Shown: positions 21,301 to 32,671, counted from the stretch's first letter. The stretch: DNA of 64,000 bases from Aradus depressus (GCA_963662175.1 OY759224.1:20469489-20533488); one strand, 5' to 3'. Made by a program: numbers and translations. Notes: a model not told the origin generated them from the sequence alone.

Positions 21301-23961
21301 TAGCGCAAATTTTTTGAAAAACATTTTTATTTTGATTTTTGTGTAGGATTCAGATAATCCGGTCGTTCTCTATCAGTTTTAACAAATATTAAATCTATAA
21401 ACCGTTAAAAAGCGAGAAATTTCAAGAATGGAGTCTACCGAGCTCAGGATCGCCACTTAGAAATCTAGCTGAGGCACTTAGGTCAGATGTTTTAATCGGG
21501 AAGCTAAAAATAACTTTGAGCACGTCGTCCTTCGGATGGGACTTTAAGCGATGATCCAGGGCTTTTTCGAATGTGAGGTACTCGATAATGAGACGTATGT
21601 TATGTAAATAAACCTGGGTAGGAGAAATATCACTTAGGTTGAAAATAACCTTGAGCACGTCGTCCTTCGGATGGGACTTTCCGGATAAATCTGAATCTCT
21701 CGTATCAGTTTTAACAATTATTAAGCCTATAAACCGTTAAATAGCGCAAATTTTTTGAAAAACATTTTTATTTTGATTTTTGTGTAGGATTCAGATAATC
21801 CGGTCGTTCTCTATCAGTTTTAACAAATATTAAATCTATAAACCGTTAAAAAGCGAGACATTTCAAGAATGGAGTCTACCGAGCTCAGGATCGCCACTTA
21901 GAAATCTAGCTGAGGCACTTAGGTCAGATGTTTCAATCGGGAAGTTAAAAAACACTTTGAGCACGTCGTCCTTCGGATGGGACTTTAAGCGATGATCCAG
22001 GGCTTTTTCGAATGTGAGGTACTCGATAATGAGACGTATGTTATGTAAATAAACCTGGTTAGGTGAAATTTCACTTAGGTTGAAAATAGCCTTTCGGATA
22101 TATCTGATTCTGTCGTATCAGTTTTAACAATTATTAAGCCTATAAACCGTTGAATAGCGCAAATTTTTTGAAAAACATTTTTATTTTGATTTTTGTGTAG
22201 GATTCAGATAATCCGGTCGTTCTCTATCAGTTTTAACAAATATTAAATCTATAAACCGTTAAAAAGCGAGAAATTTCAAGAATGGAGTCTACCGAGCTCA
22301 GGATCGCCACTTAGAAATCTAGCTGAGGCACTTAGGTCAGATGTTTTAATCGGGAAGCTAAAAATAACTTTGAGCACGTCGTCCTTCGGATGGGACTTTA
22401 AGCGATGATCCAGGGCTTTTTCGAATGTGAGGTACTCGATAATGAGACGTATGTTATGTAAATAAACCTGGGTAGGAGAAATATCACTTAGGTTGAAAAT
22501 AGCCTTGAGCACGTCGTCCTTCGGATGGGACTTTCCGGATAAATCTGAATCTCTCGTATCAGTTTTAACAATTATTAAGCCTATAAACCGTTAAATAGCG
22601 CAAATTTTTTGAAAAACATTTTTATTTTGATTTTTGTGTAGGATTCAGATAATCCGGTCGTTCTCTATCAGTTTTAACAAATATTAAATCTATAAACCGT
22701 TAAAAAGCGAGAAATTTCAAGAATGGAGTCTACCGAGCTCAGGATCGCCACTTAGAAATCTAGCTGAGGCACTTAGGTCAGATGTTTCAATCGGGAAGTT
22801 AAAAAACACTTTGAGCACGTCGTCCTTCGGATGGGACTTTAAGCGATGATCCAGGGCTTTTTCGAATGTGAGGTACTCGATAATGAGACGTATGTTATGT
22901 AAATAAACCTGGTTAGGTGAAATTTCACTTAGGTTGAAAATAGCCTTTCGGATATATCTGATTCTGTCGTATCAGTTTTAACAATTATTAAGCCTATAAA
23001 CCGTTGAATAGCGCAAATTTTTTGAAAAACATTTTTATTTTGATTTTTGTGTAGGATTCAGATAATCCGGTCGTTCTCTATCAGTTTTAACAAATATTAA
23101 ATCTATAAACCGTTAAAAAGCGAGAAATTTCAAGAATGGAGTCTACCGAGCTCAGGATCGCCACTTAGAAATCTAGCTGAGGCACTTAGGTCAGATGTTT
23201 TAATCGGGAAGCTAAAAATAACTTTGAGCACGTCGTCCTTCGGATGGGACTTTAAGCGATGATCCAGGGCTTTTTCGAATGTGAGGTACTCGATAATGAG
23301 ACGTATGTTATGTAAATAAACCTGGGTAGGAGAAATATCACTTAGGTTGAAAATAGCCTTGAGCACGTCATCCTTCGGATGGGACTTTCCGGATAAATCT
23401 GAATCTCTCGTATCAGTTTTAACAATTATTAAGCCTATAAACCGTTAAATAGCGCAAATTTTTTGAAAAACATTTTTATTTTGATTTTTGTGTAGGATTC
23501 AGATAATCCGGTCGTTCTCTATCAGTTTTAACAAATATTAAATCTATAAACCGTTAAAAAGCGAGAAATTTCAAGAATGGAGTCTACCGAGCTCAGGATC
23601 GCCACTTAGAAATCTAGCTGAGGCACTTAGGTCAGATGTTTCAATCGGGAAGTTAAAAAACACTTTGAGCACGTCGTCCTTCGGATGGGACTTTAAGCGA
23701 TGATCCAGGGCTTTTTCGAATGTGAGGTACTCGATAATGAGACGTATGTTATGTAAATAAACCTGGTTAGGTGAAATTTCACTTAGGTTGAAAATAGCCT
23801 TTCGGATATATCTGATTCTGTCGTATCAGTTTTAACAATTATTAAGCCTATAAACCGTTGAATAGCGCAAATTTTTTGAAAAACATTTTTATTTTGATTT
23901 TTGTGTAGGATTCAGATAATCCGGTCGTTCTCTATCAGTTTTAACAAATATTAAATCTATA
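18355..23961. repeat. 854-bp higher-order satellite, 13 monomers
   Basis: Monomer starts (ATGGAGTCTACC) lie at 18403, 18841, 19282, 19720, 20161, 20574, 21015, 21428, 21869, 22282, 22723, 23136 and 23577. Spacing is 438-441 in the left part, then alternates 441 and 413, giving an 854-bp pair repeated nearly without change. The 413-bp form lacks 28 bp around GCCTTGAGCACGTCG. Within each monomer the segment from GAGCTCAGGATCG through GCACGTCGTCCTTCGGATGG to GAGGTACTCGATAATG follows the order of the SINE-A body. The last monomer is cut at the end of Hel2. Confidence 0.95.
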
Positions 23962-24099
23962 GCAGTTATACCCGGCGTTGCCCGGGGAACTTTGATTTTT
24001 CTCCCAATATCTTCTATAACGCTATTCAGTTCCTCGACAGTACATTCATGATGTTATAATTTTCAATTATTCATACGGAATAAGGCTTATAGTCCTTCA

Positions 24100-25160
24100 G
24101 CTGTTCTAACGCTAGTAAGTTTTTAGGACCCCTGGGCACCACAGCTAGTATGCGCCTTTCAACGGCGGAAGCCACACCTAGTGAATACTTAGCATCGCTG
24201 GATGTCCTAGTCAGTGCGTACTTAAGAACGTTTGTGACCACAGCTAGTATGTGGCTTGCAACGCTGAGCACCACAGCTAGTACGTAGTTGGGAATGCTGG
24301 GCATCATAGCTAGTATGTGCCTTGCGACGGCGGACCCAACAGCTAGTACGTAGTTAGGAACGCTGGTCACCACAGCTAGTATGTGCCTCGCAACAGCGGA
24401 CCCCACAGCTAGTACGAAGTTAGGAACGCTGGGCATCACAGCTATTAAGTGCCTTGCAACAGCGGACCCCACAGCTAGTATGTAGTTAAATACGCTGGGC
24501 ATTACAGTTAGTAAGTGCTTTGCAACAGCGAACTTCACAGCTAGTACATAGTTAGGAACGCTGGGCACTACAGCTAGTAAATGCCTTGCAACAACGGACC
24601 CCACAGCTAGTACGAAGTTAGGAACGCTGGGCACTACAGCTAGTAAATGCCTTGCAACAACGGACCCCACAGCTAGTACGATATTAGGAACCCTGGGCAT
24701 CACAGCTAGTATGCTTTTGCAACGACGGACCCCACAGCTAGTACGTTTTTAGGAACGCTGGGCCCTACAGGTAGTAGGTGCCTTGCAACTGCGAACCCCA
24801 CAGATAGTATGTAGTTAGAACCACAGGGCATCACAGCTAGTATGAGTTTTGCAACGGCGGACCCCACAGCTAGTACCTACGAGTGAAATACGCTGGGCCA
24901 CACTGCTAGCGCCTTGCAACAGCAGACCCCACAGCTAGTACGTAATTAGATACGCTGGGCATTACAGCTAGTAAATGTCTTATAGGTGCCTTGCAACAGC
25001 GAACCCCACAGCCAGTACATAGTTAGGAACGCTGGGGCTGAGCACTACAGCTAGTAAGTACCTTGCAACAGCGGACCCCACAGCTAGTACGATATTAGGA
25101 ACGCTGGACATCACAGCTAGTAAATGTCTTGCAACAGTGAACCCCACAGCGAATACATAG
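24100..25160 (-). repeat. 66-bp minisatellite in Hel2
   Basis: About 16 units of the same family as 14985-15835, with more variants. A minus-strand open frame of 210 codons (24703-24071) runs through it with a 22-residue period (LLAVVPSVPNFVLAVGSVVARH type). The frame is a by-product of the period being 66 bp; there is no evidence that it is translated. Confidence 0.9.
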
Positions 25161-25162
25161 TT

Positions 25163-26470
25163 ACTACTACTACATGTGAAATTCATGACAATCCGATTCA
25201 TGACAATACGATCAACCGTTAATGAGCTAGCTCTATATTTATACTTAGTCCCCCCCCCCCCCCCTCAACCCCGCCACCCGTTCAAAACTTCGGGACGCCA
25301 CACTCCTTATTTTTCTATTTGGCCTTCAGGAATAATATATGCGAAATTTCGTGACAATACGACCAACCGTTAATGAGCTAACTCTATATGTATATTTAGC
25401 CCCCGCCCCACAACCCTCCTTCCTGTTCAAAATTTTGGGCCGTCATACACCTAATATTTCTATTTGACCTTTAGGAATACTACATGTGAAATTTCATGAC
25501 AATTCGACCATTAGTTAATGAGTTAGCACTATTTATATACGTAGGCCCCCCTTACAACCCCCCCTCCCGATCAAAACTTTGGGACGCCACACACCTTTAT
25601 TTCCTATTTGGCTTTTAAAAATACTACATGTGAAATTTCATGACGATTCGCCCATTAGTTAATGAGTTAGCTCTATATTTATACTTAGGCCCCCCAACTA
25701 CCCCCCCTCCCGTAAAAAATTTTGAGCCGTCACACCGCCTATTTTTCTATTTGGTCTTCAGGAATACTCCATGTGAAATTTCGTGACAATCCGACCAACC
25801 GTTAAAGAGTTAGCTCTATATTTATACTTAGGCCCCCCCACAACCCCCCCTCCCGTTCAAAACTTTGGGACGCCACACACCTTTTTTTCCTATTTGGCTT
25901 TTAAAAATACTACATGTGAAATTTCATGACGATTCGCCCATTAGTTAATGAGTTAGCTCTATATTTATACTTAGGCCCCCCCACTACCCCCCCTCCCGTA
26001 AAAAATTTTGAGCCGTCACACCGCCTATTTTTTTATTTGGTCTTCAGGAAAACTACATGTGAAACTTCGTGACAATGCGACCAACTGTTAAAGAGTTAGC
26101 TCTATATTTATACTCAGGCCCCCCCACAACCCCCCCTCCCGTTCAAAACTTTGGGACGCTACACACCTTTTTTTCCTATTTGGCTTTTAAAAATACTACA
26201 TGTGAAATTTCATGACGATTCGCCCATTAGTTACTGAGTTAGCTCTATATTTATACTTAGGCCCCCCCACAACCCTCCCTCCCGTTCAAAACTTTGGGAC
26301 GCCACACACCTTTTTTCCTGTTTGGCTTTAGAAAAAACTACGTGTGAAATTTCATGACAATTTGACCATTAGTTAATGAGTTAGCACTATTTTTATACTT
26401 AGGCCCCCCTTACAACCCCCCCTCCCGATCAAAATTTTGGGACGCCACATAGCCTATTATTCAATCGGGC
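25163..26470 (-). repeat. 143-bp tandem array in Hel2
   Basis: About 9 units, same family as in Hel1. It ends at the Helitron 5' region GAATGCTACATGGGCAGTTT, which aligns with the start of a unit. Confidence 0.9.
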
Positions 26471-26577
26471 TCAAAAGAATGCTACATGGGCAGTTTCATA
26501 AAAATCCGTCCAGCGGTTTGGGCGTGATGCTGGAACAAACATACAAACAAACCCCGTTTCAGCTTTATTTATATAGA

Positions 26578-26770
26578 TTTATAATTGAATAACATATATA
26601 TTTATTTTTTATATATTGTTATAGTTACATTGTTTTTTTTTTCTTTTCTATATCTCGCACATTTGGATCTGATGAAGGGACGTAAGAACGTCCCGAAACA
26701 TCGTTGGGTAAAGACACTTCCAAAGAGTTTTTTGAAAAATAGTTATCTTCATTTTTATTAAATTGATTGT
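26578..26770 (+). mobile_element. retroelement 3' region with hammerhead motif
   Basis: AT-rich sequence, then TATATCTCGCACATTTGG and a hammerhead-like core, then AAGACACTTCCAAA. The same order occurs, more decayed, at 39290-39370, downstream of a LINE-like C-terminal frame. It may therefore be a LINE 3' region or a Penelope end; the sequence does not decide. Confidence 0.4.
26669..26699 (+). ncRNA. hammerhead ribozyme candidate
   Basis: CTGATGA (26669-26675), one A, a 6-bp stem GGGACG/CGTCCC with loop TAAGAA, then GAAAC. All conserved core bases on both sides of stem II are present. One extra base separates the core from stem II, as in the other candidates in this window. Stem III and the cleavage site were not fixed. 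Confidence 0.55.
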
Positions 26771-27484
26771 CTACTTATTATAAGTAGTATATTAGTTTTT
26801 ATTAATTTCATTTAATTTTTTAAAATAGTTTTGTTATTACTACTAATCGTATGTGTGTTAGACTCAAGTAGTCATAAATCTAATAATTTTGAAGTATCCT
26901 ATTATTTTATTATAATCTTGAGTCCCAATTTTTTTGTAAATCGTTATCATGACGCGATATTTTTTTTTCTATGCATCCCTTACTGTGAACACGATAACTC
27001 CCTATCATGAACATATAATAGACAATGATATACAGTGAGAGTGGAAACTTATTTTTTTTTTTTTAATAATTTGAGTTGGGGATGTATATAGCTGGTGAGA
27101 TTTACCAAATTCTTTGTTGATGTTTTGAGGCTACACACGGCCACACCCTGCTTACCTGTATAACAAAAAATACCCTCTTCGCCTCAAAAAATGACGTGGA
27201 CAGGGCCAGTGATTAATCCCCCATTCATTATCCCCCCCCCCCCCCCCTCCCTTGTCACCCCCTCTTTTCAACCCCTATATTCAACCCCCCCCCCCTTTAC
27301 AATTTTTCACTGTCAACAACCCAGCTCTGTTTCTGATGCCTTCTCACCCTTGCCAACTCAACATACCTAATGTATATACACCTGATTAGATCTTTCAATC
27401 ATATCAAATTGGGTCGTATTTACATCAGCATATATCTATTACCGGTGAAAAAAAAAAAAAAAAATGGATCATTTCCTGCTCTGG
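26770..27484. other. unassigned, with poly-C tracts
   Basis: AT-rich to about 27130, then a pyrimidine-rich block at 27215-27300 with C15-like runs. No element boundary was recognised. Confidence 0.4.
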
Positions 27485-28089
27485 GAGAGGCGTAGCCTGG
27501 ATTTTGAGCAGGGGGGGGGGGGGGGGGCAAACTTAGGCTACGAGGGTGGGGGTATAGACTCTCGGGGGCACAGCCCACAGTTTCCGTGGTTAGCGTTGCA
27601 GACTTTTTGTTATTAATTTGGGAGACTCGGACCTCTAGAAGCTCCCCCTGAGGTAACCACTGACTGTAATACTTAAGTTGACTTTACATGAGCAGCGAAA
27701 ATGCAAAGCGCAGCAGCAGCAGCAAATGCACGCTGTGGTTTCTGTGCTTTTAGAATTAAATGACTCACATCCAATAGCGTGCATTTGCTGTTGCTGCGCA
27801 TGTAAAATCAGATTTAAGAGTATAAAGTAAAAAATAAATAACGATTTTGAGCGAGGAAATGAAATGATCGAATTCATATATATTTAAATAAATGTAATAT
27901 GACTTGTTTTGTACATGTTCATTTATGTAACAGCTGATTGCTGATTCAAGAATCAGACGCACCGGAAATTTGAAGATCCTTTTGGTAACTTGCAAGCAAT
28001 CCATTTTTAATAAATTATTTTTTTTTTAGTTTATTTAATTTTTATCTTGTTTTTTTGCTCTGGCACGTCCCTACTGGCTACGCCTCTGA
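27485..28089. mobile_element. hAT-type MITE with GGCGTAGCC ends
   Basis: The left end AGAGGCGTAGCCTGG and right end ACTGGCTACGCCTCTG form inverted repeats. A poly-G run follows the left end. Interior landmarks are ACCTCTAGAAGCTCCCCCTG, GCACGCTGTGG and ACTTGCAAGCAATCCATTTT. Same family as 41905-42541, where an 8-bp duplication is visible. No duplication is clear here. Confidence 0.7.
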
Positions 28090-30303
28090 TTGCATAGCTT
28101 GGCAACTTAAATGATAAGGTGTGAGTGCGAAGCACTCTTCGGGCATTCTCATATTCACTTCTCCACGCTGCACATTGTATTAGCCACACATACTTCATTT
28201 TTAATTTAGCTCATGGTACCTACAGGTACAAAAATTAATAATAGATATCTCGAAATACATTATATAATAATTATTAAAAATAAAATTAAAATTCTAACAA
28301 ACAAAACATTTTAAAAAACCTCGACACACTAAAAAAATGTTTTTGTTCATTCCTTTTTTTACTGAAACCTTGGTGAAGAGAACTTTTATTGGGGGGGAGG
28401 AGGGGGGGGGGGGGGGCTTGAATGGTTTAGCGGGGAGGGACTTGGCCTTATAAACATTTGAGCTCAAACTCCAAGTCTCTAGATGTAATAAAGGCCGATA
28501 TCCCTACACAGGCTCTAGGCTCTGGTGAAACCTGACGACATATCCGATTTCCACCAAACATGGCTAAAAACCATCTCGCAAATACCAGCTTTTGAAACAA
28601 AAAAAAGCCGCTTAGAAATCGGTTCAGCCGTCTTGGAGCTACGATGCCACAGACAGACACAGACACAAAGGCTTCAAACTTATATCATCCCTCCTTTAGC
28701 GTCGGGGGTGAAAAACGAAAACATAAAAAAATTAAATAAAAATAAAAAATCGTTTCAATCAATTTTTTCTCTCCCTCCAAAACCAATTTAAAATGAATTT
28801 TAGCTTTTTACCGGTTAATCGTAATTTCCTGAAATTTCACAAATACCATCCTTATAAGCCCAGTTGAAATTAGACCATGTGGCATCTCCAAACTTCATTG
28901 GAAGAGTTTTTTTGGAGGGGCGAGATATTAAATATTTTCTTCTTGGACCTCCTAAGACTATTTATTGGGTGTGCGAATACAATACCTAATATCGAATATT
29001 TACCTTATATTACACATATAATATATACCATATTATATATTATTATGTATATTGTAACGGTGCTTATAGCGCTACACGCTTACATTTATAATTAATTAAA
29101 ATAATTGATAATTGGTATAAAAATAAAATAATATAATATATTTTTATGTTTAAGTAAAAATCTTTTTTATTTAATTTAAAACGGGTTAGTCACATTTACA
29201 CACATAAAATTACCCCAGTATTTTATAGGCCTACAAGCTGTATTGATGAATGATGAACGATGTCTTCATGTTGTATTATTTAGGGGATGGGATGACTCAT
29301 ATTCCATTTCAGTTTTCTTTTAGCTGATTTTTCTTTATGAGCAGTAACTTCAACAATGGCCATAGGTGACTTCTGCTCTCGTTGCTTCTTGGTGTCTATC
29401 TTCGGATCTTCATGATGCTGAAACACCTACTTGTTCCGGCTATAAGCGCCAAGACAAGGCTAATCACTTCACTGCATAATTTCTACCTCTCTATCTACAG
29501 ACACCCTCGCACATAAACCACTCTGAACCACCGACACAGACAGACCGGCACACACTCTCCGTTTTTTGCACACCTGCTCAAATTATTGGCTGAAAATTGG
29601 CACAGCCTCACAAGGCAAAACAGATGTTTCTATTATTTACTAATTTTAAATTATTTTTATTATTATTTTTTTTTTTGACTTATTTTCTTATTTCAAAATT
29701 TATTATGCTTCACAATCACATTTTTACATAATTTCTAATAATAATCAAATTACATGGTTTAATCTTTCTACCAGGGCTCGATCATTGTACATTATCGATG
29801 TGTGGTAACCTCGTATAACCTGCCATTCGCTGGATACAAGGTCAACACATCTTATTTATCAATTATTATTTTCTTTACTTTAATTTCTCAATGTACTGGT
29901 CACTATGGACCACTACAATGTATATTATATATTATTATTATATTTAACGACAAAGATTCTGACGGCGAACGGTCATTCAAAAAAAGAATATTCATGAATA
30001 AGAAATTGGCCTTGACTTTTAAATGAATATAATTTACGAACATTTCTAAATATGCATTCACGATATACAAAAATACATCTTGAATTGCGTGTTTATCACA
30101 GTTTTATTATCTCGAGTCTCCTTGGCAAAAAGTATAAGTTCAAAGCACATTATTAAATGTGGGATTTGTTACATCTACTAAACATATTCTATGTCCCCTG
30201 AGAATCAAATCCATAAATGTTAATTACCATGTGACATATCTGCATATCAAAACATTTCTTATAATGTTTACATAGCAATAAACATTCTTGTATAATTTAT
30301 ATA
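28090..30303. other. 2.2 kb mostly unassigned
   Basis: Contains a poly-G stretch at about 28390-28415. At 28600-28700 the segment AATCGGTTCAGCCG...GACAGACACAGACAC is of the kind often found near ends of old insect transposons. Several short frames (for example 28877-29095) show no domain. No further structure was resolved. Confidence 0.3.
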
Positions 30304-31601
30304 CAGCGTGTCCAAAAAGTATGGAAACGGGCGATTTTCACGAAAATTTCAGGTCCAAATTCAAAAACAAAAAAACACGTGTCCAATATTTTTTCAAAAG
30401 CTATTTAACGACACCAATATCGACCCCCCCCCCCCCCCACCCCCTGTGGGTGAGGCAGGGGGCAACTTTGAAAAGTTAAACGGGATTAAATAATGTAGAC
30501 AAAACATTATGTTATAAAGTAAGATTGGGACACGTCAAGTAGCTGAAGGGCATCAGTTTGAATATCTTATTAATTAAGGAATCCGCCGTTATTACCTACG
30601 TGGTGAGAGGCAAGGGGCCACACCTTAAACAAGCACCCCGACGGTGAGAGGCAAGGGGCCTCACCTTAAACAAGCACCCCGACGGTGAGAGGCAAGGGGC
30701 CTCACCTTAAACAAGCACCCCGACGGTGAGAGGCAAGGGGCCTCACCTTAAACAAGCACCCCGACGGTGAGAGGCAAGGGGCCTCACCTTAAACAAGCAC
30801 CCCGACGGTGAGAGGCAAGGGGCCTCACCTTAAACAAGCACCCCGACGGTGAGAGGCAAGGGGCCTCACCTTAAACAAGCACCCCGACGGTGAGAGGCAA
30901 GGGGCCTCACCTTAAACAAGCTACCCGACGGTGAGAGGCAAGGGGCCTCACCTTAAACAAGCTCCCCGACGGTGAGAGGCAAGGGGCCTCACCTTAAACA
31001 AGCACCCCGACGGTGAGAGGCAAGGGGCCTCACCTTAAATAAGCACCCCGACGGTGAGAGGCAAGGGGCCTCACCTTAAACAAGCTCCCCGACGGTGAGA
31101 GGCAAGGGGCCTCACCTTAAACAAGCACCCCGACGGTGAGAGGCAAGGGGCCTCACCTTAAACAAGCTCCCCGACGGTGAGAGGCAAGGGGCCTCACCTT
31201 AAACAAGCACCCCGACGGTGAGAGGCAAAGGGCCTCACCTTAAACAAGCACCCCGACGGTGAGAGGCAAGGGGCCTCACCTTAAGAGGTTTTTCCTCTTG
31301 AAATCGGGAAAAAACCTTATCATTACGATTACGACATGATCTGATGCAAATCGAGAGGAATGTTTCGAACAAAATTTACGTATTTTGATGCAAGAAACCC
31401 GAATCTGCAATAAAAATAGGGGTTCCCGTTTAATTTTTCAAAGTTGCCCCCTGCCTTACCCACAGTGGGTGGGATGCGGGGTCAATATTGGTGTCGTTAA
31501 ATAGCTTTTGAAAAAATATTGGACACGTGTTTTTTTGTTTTTGCATTTGGACCTGAAATTTTCGTGAAATTCGACCGTTTCCATACTTTTTGGACACCCT
31601 G
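30304..31601. mobile_element. mariner/Tc1-like foldback element
   Basis: Long inverted repeats of about 180 bp: CAGCGTGTCCAAAAAGTATG at 30304 and the mirror of CAGGGTGTCCAAAAAGTATG ending at 31601. TATA lies on both sides, consistent with a TA target. No transposase is present. The interior is a 41-bp minisatellite plus about 140 bp. Short frames in the two arms read the same peptide because the arms are mirrors. Confidence 0.7.
30600..31285. repeat. 41-bp hairpin minisatellite, about 16-17 copies
   Basis: The unit contains GGTGAGAGGCAAGGGGCCTC followed by ACC and TTAAACAAGCACCCCGAC. GGTGAG and CTCACC, with GGC and GCC inside, can pair in each unit, with a bulged A and a loop of four to six bases. 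Units are almost identical; the variants are AGCTCCCC and AGCTACCC in place of AGCACCCC. Confidence 0.95.
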
Positions 31602-31617
31602 TATATGTTATATATAA

Positions 31618-31798
31618 TCGCCTCTCCCTTGTTTCCTATCAAATTCATTTCAAGAATGCGTTACACGATATAAGAAAGTCTCTCTCAAAATTACGGTGTA
31701 CAATGAAACAGAGAAAACCGCAGACCCCAACGAATTATTTTCATATTTCTAGTAATGTCGGTATGGAATGAATTTGAGAGTGGAGAGAGGGGGAGCGA
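31618..31798. mobile_element. small foldback MITE (M1)
   Basis: Ends CTCTCCCTTGTTTCC...CAAATTCATT and AATGAATTTGAGAGTGGAGAG are mirror images around a core with GTATAAGAAAGTC-like sequence. Homologous to 32672-32823, with a core fragment at 35020-35078. Confidence 0.55.
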
Positions 31799-31913
31799 AT
31801 GATCTGTAACGTAATTGGTGTTAATAGTACTGTTATATTTTTACATTTCTTGTAGTATAAGAAAGTATTGTGCTCGTATGAAAATCATTGTTGTGTGTTT
31901 GTGTTGTGTATGT

Positions 31914-31976
31914 ACCGCAAACCATGGGGAGACCATACGACCAAGACCCTACGCTCTAGCTCGCATGGCCCCCATG
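31914..31976 (-). mobile_element. SINE-B head fragment
   Basis: Only the tRNA-like part is kept: GCAAACCATGGGGAGACC to TCTAGCTCGCATGGCCCCC, minus strand. Confidence 0.7.
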
Positions 31977-32022
31977 AATGGTGGTAAAAATGTAAAATAA
32001 ATATCCGTAAAAAATATTTTAA

Positions 32023-32330
32023 GGTTAGGTTAGGTTTCATGAGTCATACCAGGGCTTTAACAACGAGGTCATATCGCCTACTACTAGAGCGCTCTTTCGT
32101 CACTCTGGTGGACATGAGCCCGACTCTACTGTGGGAGTCTTAAATTTTGCTTATCCTAAATTTTTATTCACCTAGGGAAGGCGTCTTTAACGAGTACCTG
32201 ACATCGTACAGGCTCGGGACCATCGCTTAACGTCCCATCCGAAGGACGGCGAGCTTAAGTTTATTTCACCTCCCAGAAGGGCCTTGGTCGGGTTTCGAAC
32301 CCACGTTCTTGAGCTCAGAAGTCAAGCGTG
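32023..32330 (-). mobile_element. SINE-A lacking the first 25 bp
   Basis: The tail GGTTAGGTTAGGTTTCATGA is present. The copy stops after the B box at AGCTCAGAAGTCAAGCGTG, so the A box is gone. Confidence 0.85.
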
Positions 32331-32344
32331 ATTATTGGCTCTGT

Positions 32345-32545
32345 TTATTACTTTTTTTATTTATTTTTTGCCTTATGCAAATTGCATATTAGCCAAGTCA
32401 CTGTGTTATTCAATTATTTACGACTTCCATGGCCCCAGGTGGGAGTTCTATCTACGAATTAAAACTCACTCCCGGACGGGATTCGAACCCGCCAAACCAT
32501 GGGACCATGCCCTACGCTCTAGCCCGCACGGCTACCATGGCCCCG
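32345..32545 (-). mobile_element. SINE-B
   Basis: 3' end near 32350 (TTTTTTGCCTTATGCAAATT) to head at 32545 (CGGCTACCATGGCCCC). B box GGATTCGAACCCG in reverse orientation. It lies 15 bp from the truncated SINE-A. Confidence 0.85.
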
Positions 32546-32671
32546 TGCCTTTTTCCGCCCTAAAACCACAATCTCTCTCTTAGTATTAATAGTTTTTTAT
32601 TGAAGTTGGTTGAAAAAGAAAAAAATGAATGTGATATGGCCATTACAGGACATTCATAAACAACGCTTTTA

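Larger units (their letters stand above)
23959..26577 (-). mobile_element. non-autonomous Helitron Hel2
   Basis: Same orientation and architecture as Hel1. It has TCTATATAAATAAAGCTG at 26577, hairpin CCCGGGCAACGCCGGG near 23972-23987, and two internal arrays. The 3' terminus reads CTAT or CTA rather than CTAG, and the sequence beyond is satellite. The 5' side is unrelated to the satellite, so the two flanks do not form a simple insertion site. Confidence 0.8.

Noticed and set aside
18835..23366. Six nearly identical 78-codon minus-strand frames
   Set aside because: They recur with the 854-bp satellite period and are a reading of the monomer. Only the 441-bp form is open, and there is no sign of selection or of a start context.
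30600..31285. CRISPR-like regular array
   Set aside because: Units are contiguous and identical, with no variable spacers, and the context is a eukaryotic transposon.
32023..32045. Interstitial telomere repeat
   Set aside because: Only two TTAGG units, and they are the tail of SINE-A.
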